A DNA stretch of 64,000 bases, from NCBI RefSeq assembly GCF_037975245.1, contig NC_092567.1, forward strand, positions 13,098,876-13,162,875, in the 5' to 3' direction. Of the stretch, positions 48,190 through 60,049 are shown piece after piece. A model generated the notes under the pieces. It had not been told where the DNA came from, did no database searches, and saw only the letters and a list, made by a program, of their open reading frames with translations. The DNA is from Apostichopus japonicus (taxonomy: Eukaryota; Echinodermata; Holothuroidea; Aspidochirotida; Stichopodidae). The stretch's first letter is position 1. Every line of letters begins with the position of its first letter. The position numbers and the translations under genes are program-made.

Positions 48190-48985
48190 TTGGACACTTG
48201 ATTTTAGGAAAGGAAATATTGTCCACGATCATGTCATAATTGATGGCAAAGTAGTTGAGAGGGTAGAAAGCTACAAGTACCTGGGAACGTATATTGATAA
48301 TAAATTGATAATAAACTTAATTGGAATGTTCACACAAAGGCTGTTAAGGGTAAAGCCTGCCAACGACTTTATTTCCTTAGAAAATTAAAACAATGCAGAG
48401 TTAATTATACCATCATGAAATTATTCTACCAGTCAATCATCCAAAGTGTCATAACGTCCAGTATTATATGTTTATTTGGCAGTATGCCGAAGAAGTACAG
48501 GGCAGAGCTGGAACGTGTTCGGAAGTTAGCTGAACGTTGCATTGGTTCAAGTCTTCCGTCACTCTCAACTATATACGAAGAGAGTCTGTTAAAGAAACTA
48601 AAAAATATAAAAGAAGATCACACACACCCTTTTCATAGTCATATCATTTTCAGCAGATCCGGGATACGATTACAGGTGCCCAATACTAAAACGTCCAGGT
48701 TCCGTAATTCTTTCTTACCTGAGGCAACACACTTATTTAACTCGCATGCATCGCGATCTGGCCACAGTGTGTGATCTGTCACTTGCAGCCCTCTGTGCTG
48801 CCTCTGTTACTGTTCTGGTTCTGCTTATTTAGTTTTATTCTCGTAGCTGTTCACTTATAGTTTACTTATTGTTTGATTATGTTTGTATTCACTATTGTTT
48901 TTTGTTTACTGTCGACGGGAAATAATTTCCGTTTTCTGTTTTCTGAAATGGACAATAAATTTTCTATCTATCTATCTATCTAATT
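48190..48985 (+). mobile_element. 5'-truncated non-LTR retrotransposon (L2/Rex1-like tail)
   Basis: It starts inside reverse transcriptase: KVVERVESYKYLGTYID, then (in a shifted frame) LNWNVHTKAVKGKACQRLYF, LRKLKQC, FYQSIIQSVITSSIICLFG, VRKLAERCIG, LPSLSTIYEESLLKK, HPFHSHI, LPSGxR-like SGIRLQVP, and TSRFRNSFLPEATHLFNSH, to a stop at 48774. This is the post-polymerase tail typical of fish and invertebrate L2/Rex1-type elements. The frame shift comes from an 11-bp tandem duplication (TTGATAATAAA at 48294 and 48305). The 3' end is GGACAATAAATTTTC followed by (TATC)n at ~48965-48982, a typical end for such elements. Confidence 0.87.
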
Positions 48986-49199
48986 AAATGAATGAAACTT
49001 TTCAGGTTTGTGTTTTTTAACCCTGATTTGCTGTAGCTCAACTGTGTATACTTGAAAGGCTTTTAAGCTGTTCCATGGGCAAAAAGTAAGATGATTGTGG
49101 TGTAAAAGAAACACTAATTAAGTTCAAAGTGAAACTACATACCCTCCATTAAATTATGAATCAATGAGAAAATGATTACTTAGCATCAAGTCAAATAAA

Positions 49200-49555
49200 G
49201 GTGTAAAAGTTAGGAACTACAAGGTTAGTTAGGATATATTGATCCCTTCAAACCAATGAGTTTTTGGTTAAATATTACATACAGTGTATATATAATCTGT
49301 ACAATGAGTTTATTATTCGCATTGTAGGAGCTAATAAAATATGATATGAGTACTAGTGTAGCTTGTGTGGTACAGAACGTAAATTGATATATATAAATGT
49401 ACCTGAATGCATCTAAAGTTGCAGCCTAAAGTAGATGCCTTCATTGCTATTAGAAGTCAAACAATAACTTTTACTTAGGTTTCATACTGGAATATGAAAA
49501 TTCATGTCTATTGATGCTGTATTCTGGTCATATTGTATAAGTGCCAGGATACCTT
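49200..49555 (+). repeat. Dispersed or duplicated segment, copy 1
   Basis: It matches 50330-50648 at ~1.1 kb distance, with small indels: GATATGAGTACTAGTGTAGC, GCAGCCTAAAGTAGATGCC, TTCATTGCTATTAGAAGTCA, TACTGGAATATGAAAATTCA and GATGCTGTATTCTGGTCATA. No terminal repeats were identified. Confidence 0.8.
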
Positions 49556-50329
49556 GTGGGGTACAGACAGTGAAATAAAAAGGTCAATCTGTCTTTCAAG
49601 AATTAAAGCCTTCTACCTAGCAAACAATAGAAATTCCTTGATATGAACTAATGACCAGGTACGGCCAGTTCTATGCAGGGCTTTGTTAGACATTTCAAAA
49701 TGTGGATGTGAGGAATATAAATGATGAATGCCAAAGAAAGAGCTTCTTTTTATATTGCCAATAAACATTTCATTTTCTGATGTCCCACTTAAAAGCAATA
49801 GCTCTAAAGTTGAGGGCTGTCTAACCTCATAAGTTATTAATTTGAGAAAGGCTTCAAGGATTTTTCAGCCTAAGTAGCATTTGGGGCACCAAGGGTTCAA
49901 AATAGATTTGGGGGGAAAACTGTCTTGATGCATCTCTCTCTTCTACCCCCCCCTCCCACCTTGTCACTGACCATATGCACATTACCATTTTGAATTGTAC
50001 TAAATTCAGTCCTCCAGTACAGTGGTGATACTAGCCCAGTGGTCTGTGCAAAGGATATTGGGGGGAGCTGTGAGGCATTGCCAACCCCCCCCCCCCCCCT
50101 CTCCAAGGAAAAAGACATCAAAGAATTATTCTATTCTCTCTCCCTGTATTAGACAATCTTTTTCAATCAATTCTTTTTTGATATCTTGACAGGGAGAGGA
50201 GTGTTTGCAACAAAGCAATTCAGGAAAGGTGAATTCAGATTGGTGGAACTATAGATCGGTAAGTTAATGTTTTCTTCCCATTTACAGTAGTATATGGGTT
50301 TAATTTTCTTCATGGCTGTTCACATAACA

Positions 50330-50648
50330 TCAACGAATTTAAACATGTACCTAGTAAACAATGGAAATTCCTTGATAAATTAATGGAAAAGACAGTGATA
50401 ATCTGTACATTAAATTTATTAATCCCATTGTAGGACCTTATAAATATGATATGAGTACCAGTGTAGCTTGTGGGGTACAGAACTAAAATATGATATGAAT
50501 GTACTTTAATTCATCTAAGTTGCAGCCTACAGTAGATGCCTTCATTGCTATTAGAAGTCAAACAATAACTTTCACTGAGGTTTTGTACTGGAATATGAAA
50601 ATTCACCCATTGATGCTGTATTCTGGTCATATTGTATGAGGGCCAGGC
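50330..50648 (+). repeat. Dispersed or duplicated segment, copy 2
   Basis: Counterpart of 49200-49555, ending at GGGCCAGG directly before the dispersed repeat at 50647. Copy 1 also ends at GTGCCAGG, so that junction may be a true element boundary. Confidence 0.8.
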
Positions 50649-50880
50649 AGGGATGTAACTATTAGGCCTGATGATTATGGGGTGTAGTTGCTGAAATTCC
50701 AACTGGATGGGATTTGAAGCCAGAAAATTCAGACTGCTGCCTTGTACCCCCCCCCCCCCCCGACGTAACTTGTCAACAATACAGTCAGTCAGACACCCCA
50801 TCTTTCGCGACTGCACTTTTGTTCCAAACTTTTCTCGATACATTTGCACCCATTGGCCCTCACTTCACAAACTTATTAAT
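50647..50880 (+). repeat. Dispersed repeat, copy 2 (paired with 41704-41945)
   Basis: It starts CAGGGATGTAACTATTAGGCC and follows the first copy to TCGATACATTTGCACC. A 16-base poly-C tract sits in the same place as in copy 1. Confidence 0.75.
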
Positions 50881-50899
50881 CACTCTGGTTAAGCAAGTA

Positions 50900-52030
50900 A
50901 GCAACTGAGTATAAGTTTTCTGCTTGAAGGCTACGTAGACTAATAACTACAAAAGAGGGGAAACCTTTTTTTTTTCAACAAATTATATTCTACGACATAG
51001 TGAATTACCAAAAGTAACAATCTGCCTATTATCTTTGTCAAGGACCAATGGAGTTCTTAGAAATAAGTATTAAAACATACTGTAAAAACATACAGTTTTC
51101 AGTGGTGGGGGTTTTCACGTAGGCCTTTATATAAATTTGATATGGCTAAATTTGGTGGTGATATATAATATGCCAATCCGTATTAACTAATAACGTGATA
51201 GTTAACTCTGCTCTAAGATGAATACACACAGTTCGCAGATAAAACAACTACAACCATGACTGAAACTAGAAGTGTTTTCATGGCAGCCATGTGCATATAA
51301 AATAGCTGTAAAGGGTGCTAATATTAAATTTTAGTCAGTCTGACTCTGCCAATGCGAAACTGTGGCCAAGAAATATCCCTAGGGCGGGGAGGAAATATCC
51401 CTAGGGCAGGGAGAACATACTTAGTATCGCCCAAATGTTACATACTGTACACCAAATTATTTACCCAATAATTTTTAAAGAAAGTACAACCCTAGATGGT
51501 GGTAAAATCGAGAGGTTTCCCAACATCATGGATTTTTCAGCCACTGTACAATTGAGATAATCAGTTGTAACTAGTTAAACCTAGCCAAGGGCCCAATGGA
51601 AGTTGGAAAAGCTGATACTTTGAAGAATATAACTTGTACAACAAAAAATGAAGGAATCATCCAGAAGTTAAATTTTAGGCCAATCCCTGAACACTTTTTT
51701 CACTTCTCAAACCTTAGTTATTTGATGTAAACCTTATACATTTTTTATATTTTTATGGTCGTTACATCTGAGGAAGATTATCATCTACTCCTAAGCTATA
51801 CATTATTATGTGGGCCCGATTCCGCAAACAAAATTAACAACTGAACTATTTCTATAAAATATATTCAAGTCTATATTTGGCCAAAGTAGTCTTACACCTA
51901 CTGTAACTTTTAACACTGTATAAAATGTACTTGTCTGAATAATAAAATATGAACCAATTTGGCAAAGATTAAAGAGTTCGGTGAGACGTACCAAGTAACG
52001 TACTGTAATGGTTACAACTACTATACTGAC
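50900..52030. other. No gene recognised
   Basis: AT-rich DNA. A short duplicated phrase (AATATCCCTAGGGC, twice at ~51370-51405) was noted. Confidence 0.45.
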
Positions 52031-52034
52031 TAGC

Positions 52035-52328
52035 ATTTAGTGTTTTAATAATTGTATACCATAGAGACAATATACCAGCGAAGTAGCCAGGAATTTGCAA
52101 GAGGGGGGAGCACATTTTGCAATTGATATGGAGGAGGGGTCTAAGGGGAGGGTGTGTCCCCCTCCCACTTGAGACATTTTCAAACAATTAAAGGTCATTA
52201 GATGTGATCTGATTCTGGTGCAATGTTTTGCCAGTTTCATCATTATCATATTATCAGCAGATAAGTTTGAATTATTGTTTTACATGTTCTTTTACATACT
52301 GTATTACAGTTTATCAGATAGACAAGCA
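52035..52328 (+). repeat. Dispersed repeat, copy 2 (paired with 42172-42432)
   Basis: Same order of blocks as copy 1, with better preserved TGTGTCCCCCTCCC and TGAGACATTTTCAAAC sections. A fragment of the same family is at 17040-17170. Confidence 0.75.
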
Positions 52329-53172
52329 TATTGCTCTTTTACAATTTTTCCAGTAGGATGATTCTTGTTTATTGTCCAATGTCTGGACTTCAATACATTT
52401 GACAAACTGAACTAATGGAAAATATAAACGTTCATATTTAGCAGTGTTTCACATACAATTACTAGCTTAGCTTCATAACATGCTGTTCGTGAACAACTAA
52501 TGACGAATCATAGAAAGGATGAGAACGCACGTTGGCATCGCCCTTGTGCAAACGATTCATGACTCTCCATCGAGTGCGGTTAGGTAGGCTATACCGGTGT
52601 GAATTTAGATACTAGTTAATTCCCTGGATCCTCGTTTGACATTCACGAATGAGTAACTGCTTTACTTAATCGACAATGGTATCGACGTACAGTATCACCC
52701 ATGGCAAGACGAAAGCTTTCTTACAAGAATGTTCAGCATTGGTCGTGGAAAGTGGTTTATCTATGGGTCATTTGAACTCTTATGACAATGTAGAAGGGTA
52801 CCATAGTGCGTCTTGCTCGGTCCAAAGAGTTCTTGACCAATTAAAGTGACCACTAAATCAACACTTTATTAAATGAATGTAACGGGACCTGAAAAAAATT
52901 CTTTAGGCCCCAGACAAGACCAGCACGCCTTGGACCACCCAACCAATGGGTCATTTGAACTCTAATGACAATGTAGAAGGGTACCATAATGCATCTTGCC
53001 CGGTCCAAAGAGTTCTTGACCAACTAAAGTGACCACTAAATCAACACTTTATTAAATGAATGTAACGGGACCGGAAAAAATTCTTTGGGCCCCAGACAAG
53101 ACCAGCACGCCTTGGACCACCCAACCAATGGGTCATATGAACTCTAATGACAATGTAAAAGGGTACCATAAT

Positions 53173-54194
53173 CAGGGTTCATTTTAAGCGGTATCGCATC
53201 GCACTTTGCGATGCGATTATTTACATTTGCGATGCAAGATGATACTTTGTATCGCGCAACTGCTACACAACCCAAGGTAGGCCCCTAGACTACACACACC
53301 TACAGTATAGCAGCCTAAAGTCCCAAATAACCACAAACATTACTATCACACAGAGCATGATTCATTGGCACGAAATGTTACACTCATATTTACTATTTTA
53401 TCTGACACTTTTGGAGTTTTGTTTTCGCATTTGATTCAAATAATTTACTTGGCCTAGGCCTATGCCTGATCTGACCTATGCGGCTACCCAATAATAATAA
53501 TATAACGTTACTTTCGCACTCGTACTCCGATCCACCGGTGCGGGCTCAGTCTGTATCAAGCTGAAGTTGGCTACCAATAACAGCGGACAATAGCAGCCGC
53601 CAATAAGCAATACTAGTGGCGGACAATAGCAGTGGATAATAAGCGAGTTGCTGCTATCGGTAGCTAGCTTCGGAATATTTACTTGGGATATGCTTCCACT
53701 TTTTTATTGACATCAAAACTGCAAACTATTGTAACTGGCAAGCTAGGCGGCAACCTAGTGTGATTGTACCATGGATATACATGATTTCGCGCACTTTTGA
53801 CGTATTTTAATCAATATCTTGAACATCCTACAATAAAATTTAAATTCATCACGATTTTTGATATTTGTGTAACTATTTATGGGGCCAACGGCGAAATTCG
53901 ATATATATCAACGTTACTGCGCAATATGCCACATCGTGAATGCTTGCATAATTGCATTCCCTCTAAAAGTGGAAAGATATGTTTGAAACTTTCTTCTGAG
54001 AGTTGAGAGTCAATATTTCCAAAGAGGGAGACCCCGCCCCCAGTGCCAGGGATACATTTATGACATTATCTTTATCGTGCAGCGCACGTGCACAGAAAAA
54101 AAAATTGCTAACCATTTTTACCAAACTGCTAATCAATTCAGAATTTTGATTAGCAGTACTGCTAAGCAAATTGAAAAATCTAAAATGAACCCTG
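53173..54194. mobile_element. Complete hAT-type transposon in the 183-bp satellite
   Basis: Perfect 14-bp termini CAGGGTTCATTTTA / TAAAATGAACCCTG, with an exact 8-bp target duplication ACCATAAT (53165-53172 and 54195-54202) that belongs to the satellite unit. Next to the left end is GCGATGCGATTATTTACATTTGCGATGC (described here only as a GCGATGCG-rich stretch at ~53198-53235). The 1022-bp interior has no transposase frame. Confidence 0.93.
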
Positions 54195-54499
54195 ACCATA
54201 ATGCGACTTGCCCGGTCCAAAGAACGCTCGACCAATGTAAATGACCACTAAATCATTACTTCTTTAATGAGTGTAACAGGACCTGGGGCCTGTTTCACAA
54301 AGCACTAAGTCGCTTCTTAGTGGTCTTAAGACTCATCTTAGTGAAAAGGACTTAGTGCCGGTTTCACAAAGATCACTAAGTCGCGTACAAGACTTAGTCC
54401 ACTCTTCACTAAGTAGCATAACAAGACTTAGTCTACGTCTCGTATGGACAAGACTTAGGGACTGATCTTAGTGTATTTCTAGTCATGTGATCGCATTGG

Positions 54500-56140
54500 C
54501 GCCAATTTTAACCTGCTAAGTCTGCACAAATTACACCATACACGACCGATATCAACTACAATGGCCGCTCAGATTGCTCAGGAAATTCACAGCAGGCTGT
54601 AAACTGTGTTAAAGCATGGAGCTATAACCGCTCCATGGTCAAATTAATCTTGAATTCCAAAAACAAGATTACAATCAAATTTAACAGAGTTTCATCACAC
54701 AAAAAGCTGTGTTTGGCGCATTGAAAAGAAGGACTACTACAGTCTGGAAATCCTGTTATTGTATAAGTTTTATTCAATCTATAACAAAAAGAAAGAACAC
54801 ATCCACAATTACCACAAGGTAAAATGCTAACAATGTTTGAAAAAGGAAAAATGTGACTGATCATCATTCGTGTCTCGCATACACAAATAAACACCATACA
54901 CAGAGTATATACCAATAAGCAATGACTTCGGTAATGTTATATAATCGATAAACAACCAATTGACTGCGTTAAAAAATGACTGCAAACTGTTAAAACAATT
55001 TTAAAATGGTGGAAACACCATCAACATAACAGTACAGGTAACGTGACATACCTGGACACCGAGTCCTGTGACAATACTGACTTGAAAAACACCCTAGAAC
55101 ATTGGTAGACAAACGATGACTGCTTAAATAACGAGCATTTCCCAAACCCAAACCCATCACAAGATTGCCTGAACTGGAGTAATCCACAAAACAGTGAAAC
55201 CTGTATGGCACACCAACTACTCCGTACTGACAAAACAAAGATGTTATGGAACGGTGCTACACTGAACCCACTCCCGTGCTAGCATTTGGCTAGCTTCAAC
55301 TCGAGCAACGACTCTCTTGAACATTTCCTAAATCGACAACACATGTCGCATCCTAACATACTAATATATATGAATTGGGGAATATAAAGTACATAAGTAA
55401 CCCTCGGTAACAACCTAGCGTTATTCCCTAGATAATGAAGACTTGAAAAAGCAGATTTTGAATAATACAAATGATTTAACACCTTAACGTTTTCTCAAAA
55501 ACAACCAATACTCACTTCTTGGCAGGATAAACCAGCAACTCGTGACAGAATCAAGCCCTCGCGGGATTAATTACTGTAAAACTGACAGATACTACGGACA
55601 AACAAGAGTTCGCCGTACTCAAATCTTTAACTGAACTGAAGCTATCGACAAGACTCGACATCGACAACCTTTACAAACAACCGAAAACTACGGAAGCGCT
55701 GAAAAACTATAGTAACGTGAATTAAATTAAATCAATAATAAAAGTGTATAATAAACCCAAACTGTACAACGAAACATCGTTTATTTGCCTTTATTCAAAA
55801 TGACCTGTCAATATTGGGAAATTTAGAGAAATTTATGTAACACATACTTTAAGAACTGACATATGCTTGTAATGTTAGCACAATATACAGTTGATCAAGG
55901 GAAGAGGGGTTCAACTTATGCAATGAGTCGACTACCTTTGCGAGGATATAAGTACAAGTATACCAAAATGAATACAAACACAATAGATTCTTGGTGACCC
56001 TCAGGGTAAATACTATATATTAACCATAAAGTAAAAGATGGATCAAGAGTACGAATACGCAAAAATTAATTAATCACTAACAGTCCACTAAACCTGCAGC
56101 CTTATACATATATTACATGACAGTACTATGAAAGATCACA
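54500..56140. other. Interior of the 4.5-kb element, no gene recognised
   Basis: A short frame starting at 54560 reads MAAQIAQEIHSRL and then stops; it could be the start of a lost first exon. The word CATGGAGCTATA near 54615 also occurs at ~43036. The rest has no supported coding. Confidence 0.4.
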
Positions 56141-56144
56141 TTTA

Positions 56145-56275
56145 ATGTATTTATTTGTTTTATCACAACATTCAGGTAATAATAATAATAAAAACAAATA
56201 CAAAGAGTTGTGAAAGGAAGTGTTCTAAAAAAAAACCTTTATGGCTTAACGAGTAGTGCACTCCCTGGTTAACTT
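56145..56275 (-). mobile_element. 3' end fragment of a CR1/L2-like element
   Basis: It parallels the 3' untranslated end of the element at 61130-62165: ATTTATTTGTTTT, TCACAACAT, GTGAAAGGAAG (varied), AAAACCTTT, then GCACTCCCT against GCTCCGCTCCCT. Orientation is the same (minus). No coding part was retained. Confidence 0.5.
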
Positions 56276-56584
56276 TGAAAATATACAAAAATATATGTCT
56301 CCCACATTCAAAACCACCTGACCCTTGCCACAACTTTCCAACCTTTCCCCACCCATAACTCCCAGCTATAAGCCCACCCTCCACTCAAAACCTCCCATCC
56401 ATATCCTCACCCAACACCTGTTGAAACTTTTGCCTGAAAAGAAATTTGGGATTATTATGGGTATCCCAGGCTCAAACAATTTGTTTGATTTTTTTTAAAT
56501 GCTAAAGTAAAAATGAAACAAAACTGCTGGCAAACTGCTTATCAACTAAAAAGCCTGTGTAAGAGAATGTGTAAAAGTAAGTTG

Positions 56585-57095
56585 GCCTGACGCTTCGTTC
56601 CAGCAAGATCTTCTTCAGAGGCTGAATGACAAGTAACAGTAACAGAAGGGACAAATACACGCACATAATACAGACAGGTTAATGGGCAGGGTAAACACAA
56701 AAGAGATAGATGTAAGAGGATTAGTAGACAAGGGATGGAGAGAAGAAAGAAAGCAACAAGGGGAAGAGGAGAGGTAGGAGGAGATAAACTGTAGAGGGAC
56801 AAAGAGATGATTAAGGGAAGAGGGTAGGAATAACTAGAGAAGGACAAAGACAGAAAGGTGTGGTGAAAAAAGGGGTGGAAGAGAGCTAGGAGAAGATGGG
56901 TGACAGGAAGCGGGGGGGGGGGGGGGCAGGAGTTTGGAAGCAGAAGAAAGGTTAGTCATGTCCTTCCTGAATGTTGAGTCCATGAGGTTGAATGTTTCGA
57001 AGGCATTGCATCCAGTCTCTCTCTGGTGATACTAGGTCAGGACGGCTACCTAACGATTCAATCCCCTGCTGCCTTCTTCCAGTTTCTGTTGAGTA
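56585..57095 (-). mobile_element. Penelope-like element 3' remnant with hammerhead-like motif
   Basis: On the minus strand, an open stretch ending near 56959 reads TGRRQQGIESLGSRPDLVSP, then ERDWMQCLRNIQPHGLNIQE and a stop. The RExxW…L…P.GLN pattern is the C-terminal end of Penelope-type endonucleases, known from the family. About 340 bp downstream (56618-56585, minus) lies CTGAAGAAGATC, a short loop, then GGAACGAAGCGTC. This matches the CUGANGA…GAAAC…GUC layout of hammerhead ribozymes carried by Penelope-like elements, with the GAAAC core changed to GAAGC. Both signs together favour a Penelope-like remnant. The region between (poly-G and AGAGGA-rich) is untranslated. The upstream reverse transcriptase is absent. 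Confidence 0.5.
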
Positions 57096-57479
57096 TGATA
57101 AAGGTTAAACAAATTAAATACATGTTTATATTTCATCCAATAGCACCAGCACCAAAAAAATTAAACCAACACTGATATATACAACATGATAACAGAAGGC
57201 CTCTCCATAATAAAATAAAAATTTCAAACCTGGGCATCCATTAGAAAGCAAAGGAAAACAGAATTTGTTCAAGATATCACTCAAGATCAGTCATCTGACA
57301 ACTTTTGAATTCTTAAGTGATATTTTATGGCTTCCGACATTTCAAATGATATTTTAATAACAAAAATTAGGAGTTACTAAGGCTGTTGTAAAACCAAGTC
57401 TTGTGTAGTGGAATCTCTTAGCTGTAGCTGCAAAAATAAAACAAACAAACATACAGACAATTTGAACACAAAATGATTG

Positions 57480-57631
57480 TTGTGGAATTCACAAACCTTT
57501 CCTTCATCTTCTCCTCTTTACTGGAACCCTTCCCTCCAGTGCCAAAGAGCAGTGCCTTGTGAGTGGAGACAAAACTCCACCAAAGTCAGTGTTTCCACCT
57601 CTGAGAAATCAGGGCACCGTTTTCGCTTTGC
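57480..57631 (-). pseudogene. Myb/SANT-like DNA-binding domain remnant
   Basis: Following a good acceptor (TATTCCTCTTCAG on the minus strand), the frame reads AKRKRCPDFSEVETLTLVEF. After a one-base shift it continues VSTHKALLFGTGGKGSSKEEK and MKERF. The KRxxxFSExExxxLVExVxxHKxLLFG pattern is what I know from the first helices of Myb/SANT-like domains in Harbinger elements and their domesticated relatives. The frameshift makes it non-functional. No other exons were found. Confidence 0.45.
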
Positions 57632-57639
57632 CTGAAGAG

Positions 57640-58600
57640 GAATATTTGTTTGTGAAAATTAGGGCAACAAGATACAATGAGTGCTCTTCTGATTTGACCA
57701 CTAATTGTAACACTGTCATACCACATCTTAGTCCTAGTACTAGCACAGTGAGTAGCGGTGTAATGTTAGTATTATTGTTAATGTCAGGTTAGGTCTATTC
57801 AACTAGGCTAGGCCTAATTTCTTATAGGACTGGCATACACGTTCAACAACCTACACTGTACTAGCCTAATACTAATAGCATTCCTGTAAATAGGCTTGGC
57901 ATATGTGAACATTCATGGCGACAAAAGGTAAGTAGGTCTAAGGCTACTAGGCCTACATCGCAAGCACAGTAGCCACTTGGGCACTGACGCTATAGCCTAC
58001 CTAAGCCTAGGCCCATAGCTAGCTTTTGGCTTTGTAAAGTTGTAAAATGTAGGCTATAGTATAGCAGTATAACTAAGCCTACGTAGGCTAGTACAGTATT
58101 AGTAGTAACTTGAAACATGTCATGATCTACCTTACGACAGTATTGCTAGCCCATATTAGCCTAGCCCTTGAAGGGGACTGTAGTGTGGGATCCTCGCGAT
58201 CAGCCTTAGCGGCTTCCTGACTCGGATTCGGAAAACATTTAGCATAGTACATAGTACTAGTAGGCCTAGGCCTTACACTGATAACTGCTAACACTTGGCC
58301 TATGCTTGGATTACGGTTAAAGTGCTAAATATGGTTACTAGGCTATTTGGTCCCATTACGCCTGCACTGTAGCTTTATAATAACAACGAAGGAGACAACT
58401 TTATGTCTCGATAACTGCATGAGAAGTCTCTCCGTCTATTTGACATCAACATATTAATACCACATTAGTTTTGGCCAAATATTGTGATTATAAAAGGAAT
58501 TCTACTTGGTATTTACCTTTCCCATTCTCGCAATTGTAAAGTTCGTTCGTGCGATGAACTGTTAAAACTTTTCAAGGTCAAAGGTCACAGCCTCGTTCAT
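57640..58600. other. Interior of the 4.5-kb element rich in TAGGCCTA words
   Basis: Many TAGGCCTAGG, GTAGGCTA and GCCTAGGCC words between 57780 and 58330 but no ordered tandem unit. No coding support. Confidence 0.45.
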
Positions 58601-59658
58601 GTCAACAAAAATTAAATGTACGCGTCTTAAGATCTGTCTTAGTGAAGAACAGTTTTGTGAAACCGAGATCCAAACAGTACTTTACTAAGACGCATCTTAG
58701 TGTAAGTCGAGTCCGCAGAGCACTAAGTCCTGTGTGCGTAAGTCGAGTTTAGTGAAACAGGCCCCAGGCCTTAATCCATTCAGCACGCCTTGGACAACCA
58801 ATCCGAAGGGTAACATGAACTCTAAGGACATTATATAAGAGTACCATAATGCGTCTTGCCTGGTCCAAAGAATGTTTGACCAATTAAAATGACCACCACA
58901 TCATCACTTCTTAAATTTATGTAACACATTCATGAATAAAAAGGCATTTGGGCCCTAATCAAGACCAGAACGCCTTGGACCACCTAACCAATGGGTCATA
59001 TGAACTCCAATGACAATGTAGAACAGTACCATAATGCGTCTTGCCCGGTCCAAAGAGTGCTTGACCAATTTGAATAACCACTTAATTATTACTTTTTTAA
59101 TGAGTGTAACGGGACCATGAAAAAGCTTTGGGTCCTAATCCATGCAGCACGCCTTGGATCACCAAACCGATAGTTAATATGAACTCTAAGGACATTGTAG
59201 AAGAGTACCATGATGGGTCTTGCACGGTCCAAAGAGTGTTTGACCAATTCAAATGACCACTACGGGACCTGATAAAAAACCTTTAGGCCCTATCCAAGAC
59301 CAGCATGTCTTGGACCATCCAACCAATGGGTCATATGAACTCTAATGATAATGTAGAAGGGTACCATATTCATAGGCGTAGGAGCCTCATTTGATTTGGG
59401 GGGGCTGTAACGACTTGCCCGAAAAATACAACCAAAATTTTTCGCGCCCTCCGCGCGCGTTCCACATGTTAATGTGCATATCATGTATAGCATTCATCGC
59501 TTATTACATCACGTGCCAATAACATAAAATAATTTTTCGTGTTATTACCCTTCCATATTGGTTATAATTATTGGGGAAGTCGTTACAACAATAATAATAA
59601 TAATACAAGTTTAACTATTGAAAAACACATTGCAAATTCTTCTTCGTTCAGTAGGTGC

Positions 59659-60049
59659 CAGTGGCGGAGCTAGGGGTATTGGTCAGGGGGAGAGAAAATG
59701 GTCTGTAGGGGCGCTTTCGACACTATCTAAGCGGAGCGCCACCACGGGTTGGCGCGGAGCGTGCAAAAAAATTTTGAGTAAAGATACTCCCTAGATCGCC
59801 GGAAATGACCCTTTCCAGGCCTAGCTAATTTGCAGATAAACGAAGAATAAATAGGTGTCATCGCCATTTGTCAGAAAATTGCACCAACAAAATGTGACAA
59901 ATGTCAATAGGTATTTGAGAGCGCAATAAAAATGTCAATAATCGCGAATAAGTAGAAAGTGGTAAAAATCTGAAAAGGGCGCCAGCAGTCCATTTGAGTC
60001 CGCCAGGGGGGCATCCGCCCCCTCTGACTGTATGGACGCTCCGCCACTG
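59659..60049. mobile_element. Complete hAT MITE nested in another hAT element
   Basis: Perfect 12-bp termini CAGTGGCGGAGC / GCTCCGCCACTG with an exact 8-bp target duplication GTAGGTGC (59651-59658 and 60050-60057), which is the first eight bases of the ~86-bp internal repeat of its host. It contains the GCGGAGCG module at 59724-59765. A close relative is at 26801-27166. Confidence 0.95.

Larger units (their letters stand above)
54285..58765. mobile_element. 4.5-kb DNA transposon, Harbinger-like, with CTTAGT subterminal repeats
   Basis: Termini GGGGCCTGTTTCAC and GTGAAACAGGCCCC match over 14 bp. A second inner copy of the GGTTTCACAAA word follows at ~54360 and, inverted, at ~58650. The first ~200 bp and last ~150 bp are crowded with ACTAAG/CTTAGT words in both orientations. 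A decayed Myb/SANT-like segment (57480-57631, minus) fits the second protein of PIF/Harbinger elements, but no DDE transposase was recognised. The element contains Penelope-like and CR1-like pieces. I could not define a TSD: the flanks are …GGACCT and AGGCCT…, and about a dozen satellite bases are missing at the site. Confidence 0.6.

Noticed and set aside
54277-58773. Three- or eight-base target duplication of the 4.5-kb element
   Set aside because: The flanking bases are CCT and AGG (inverted, not direct), and the 8-mers do not agree.
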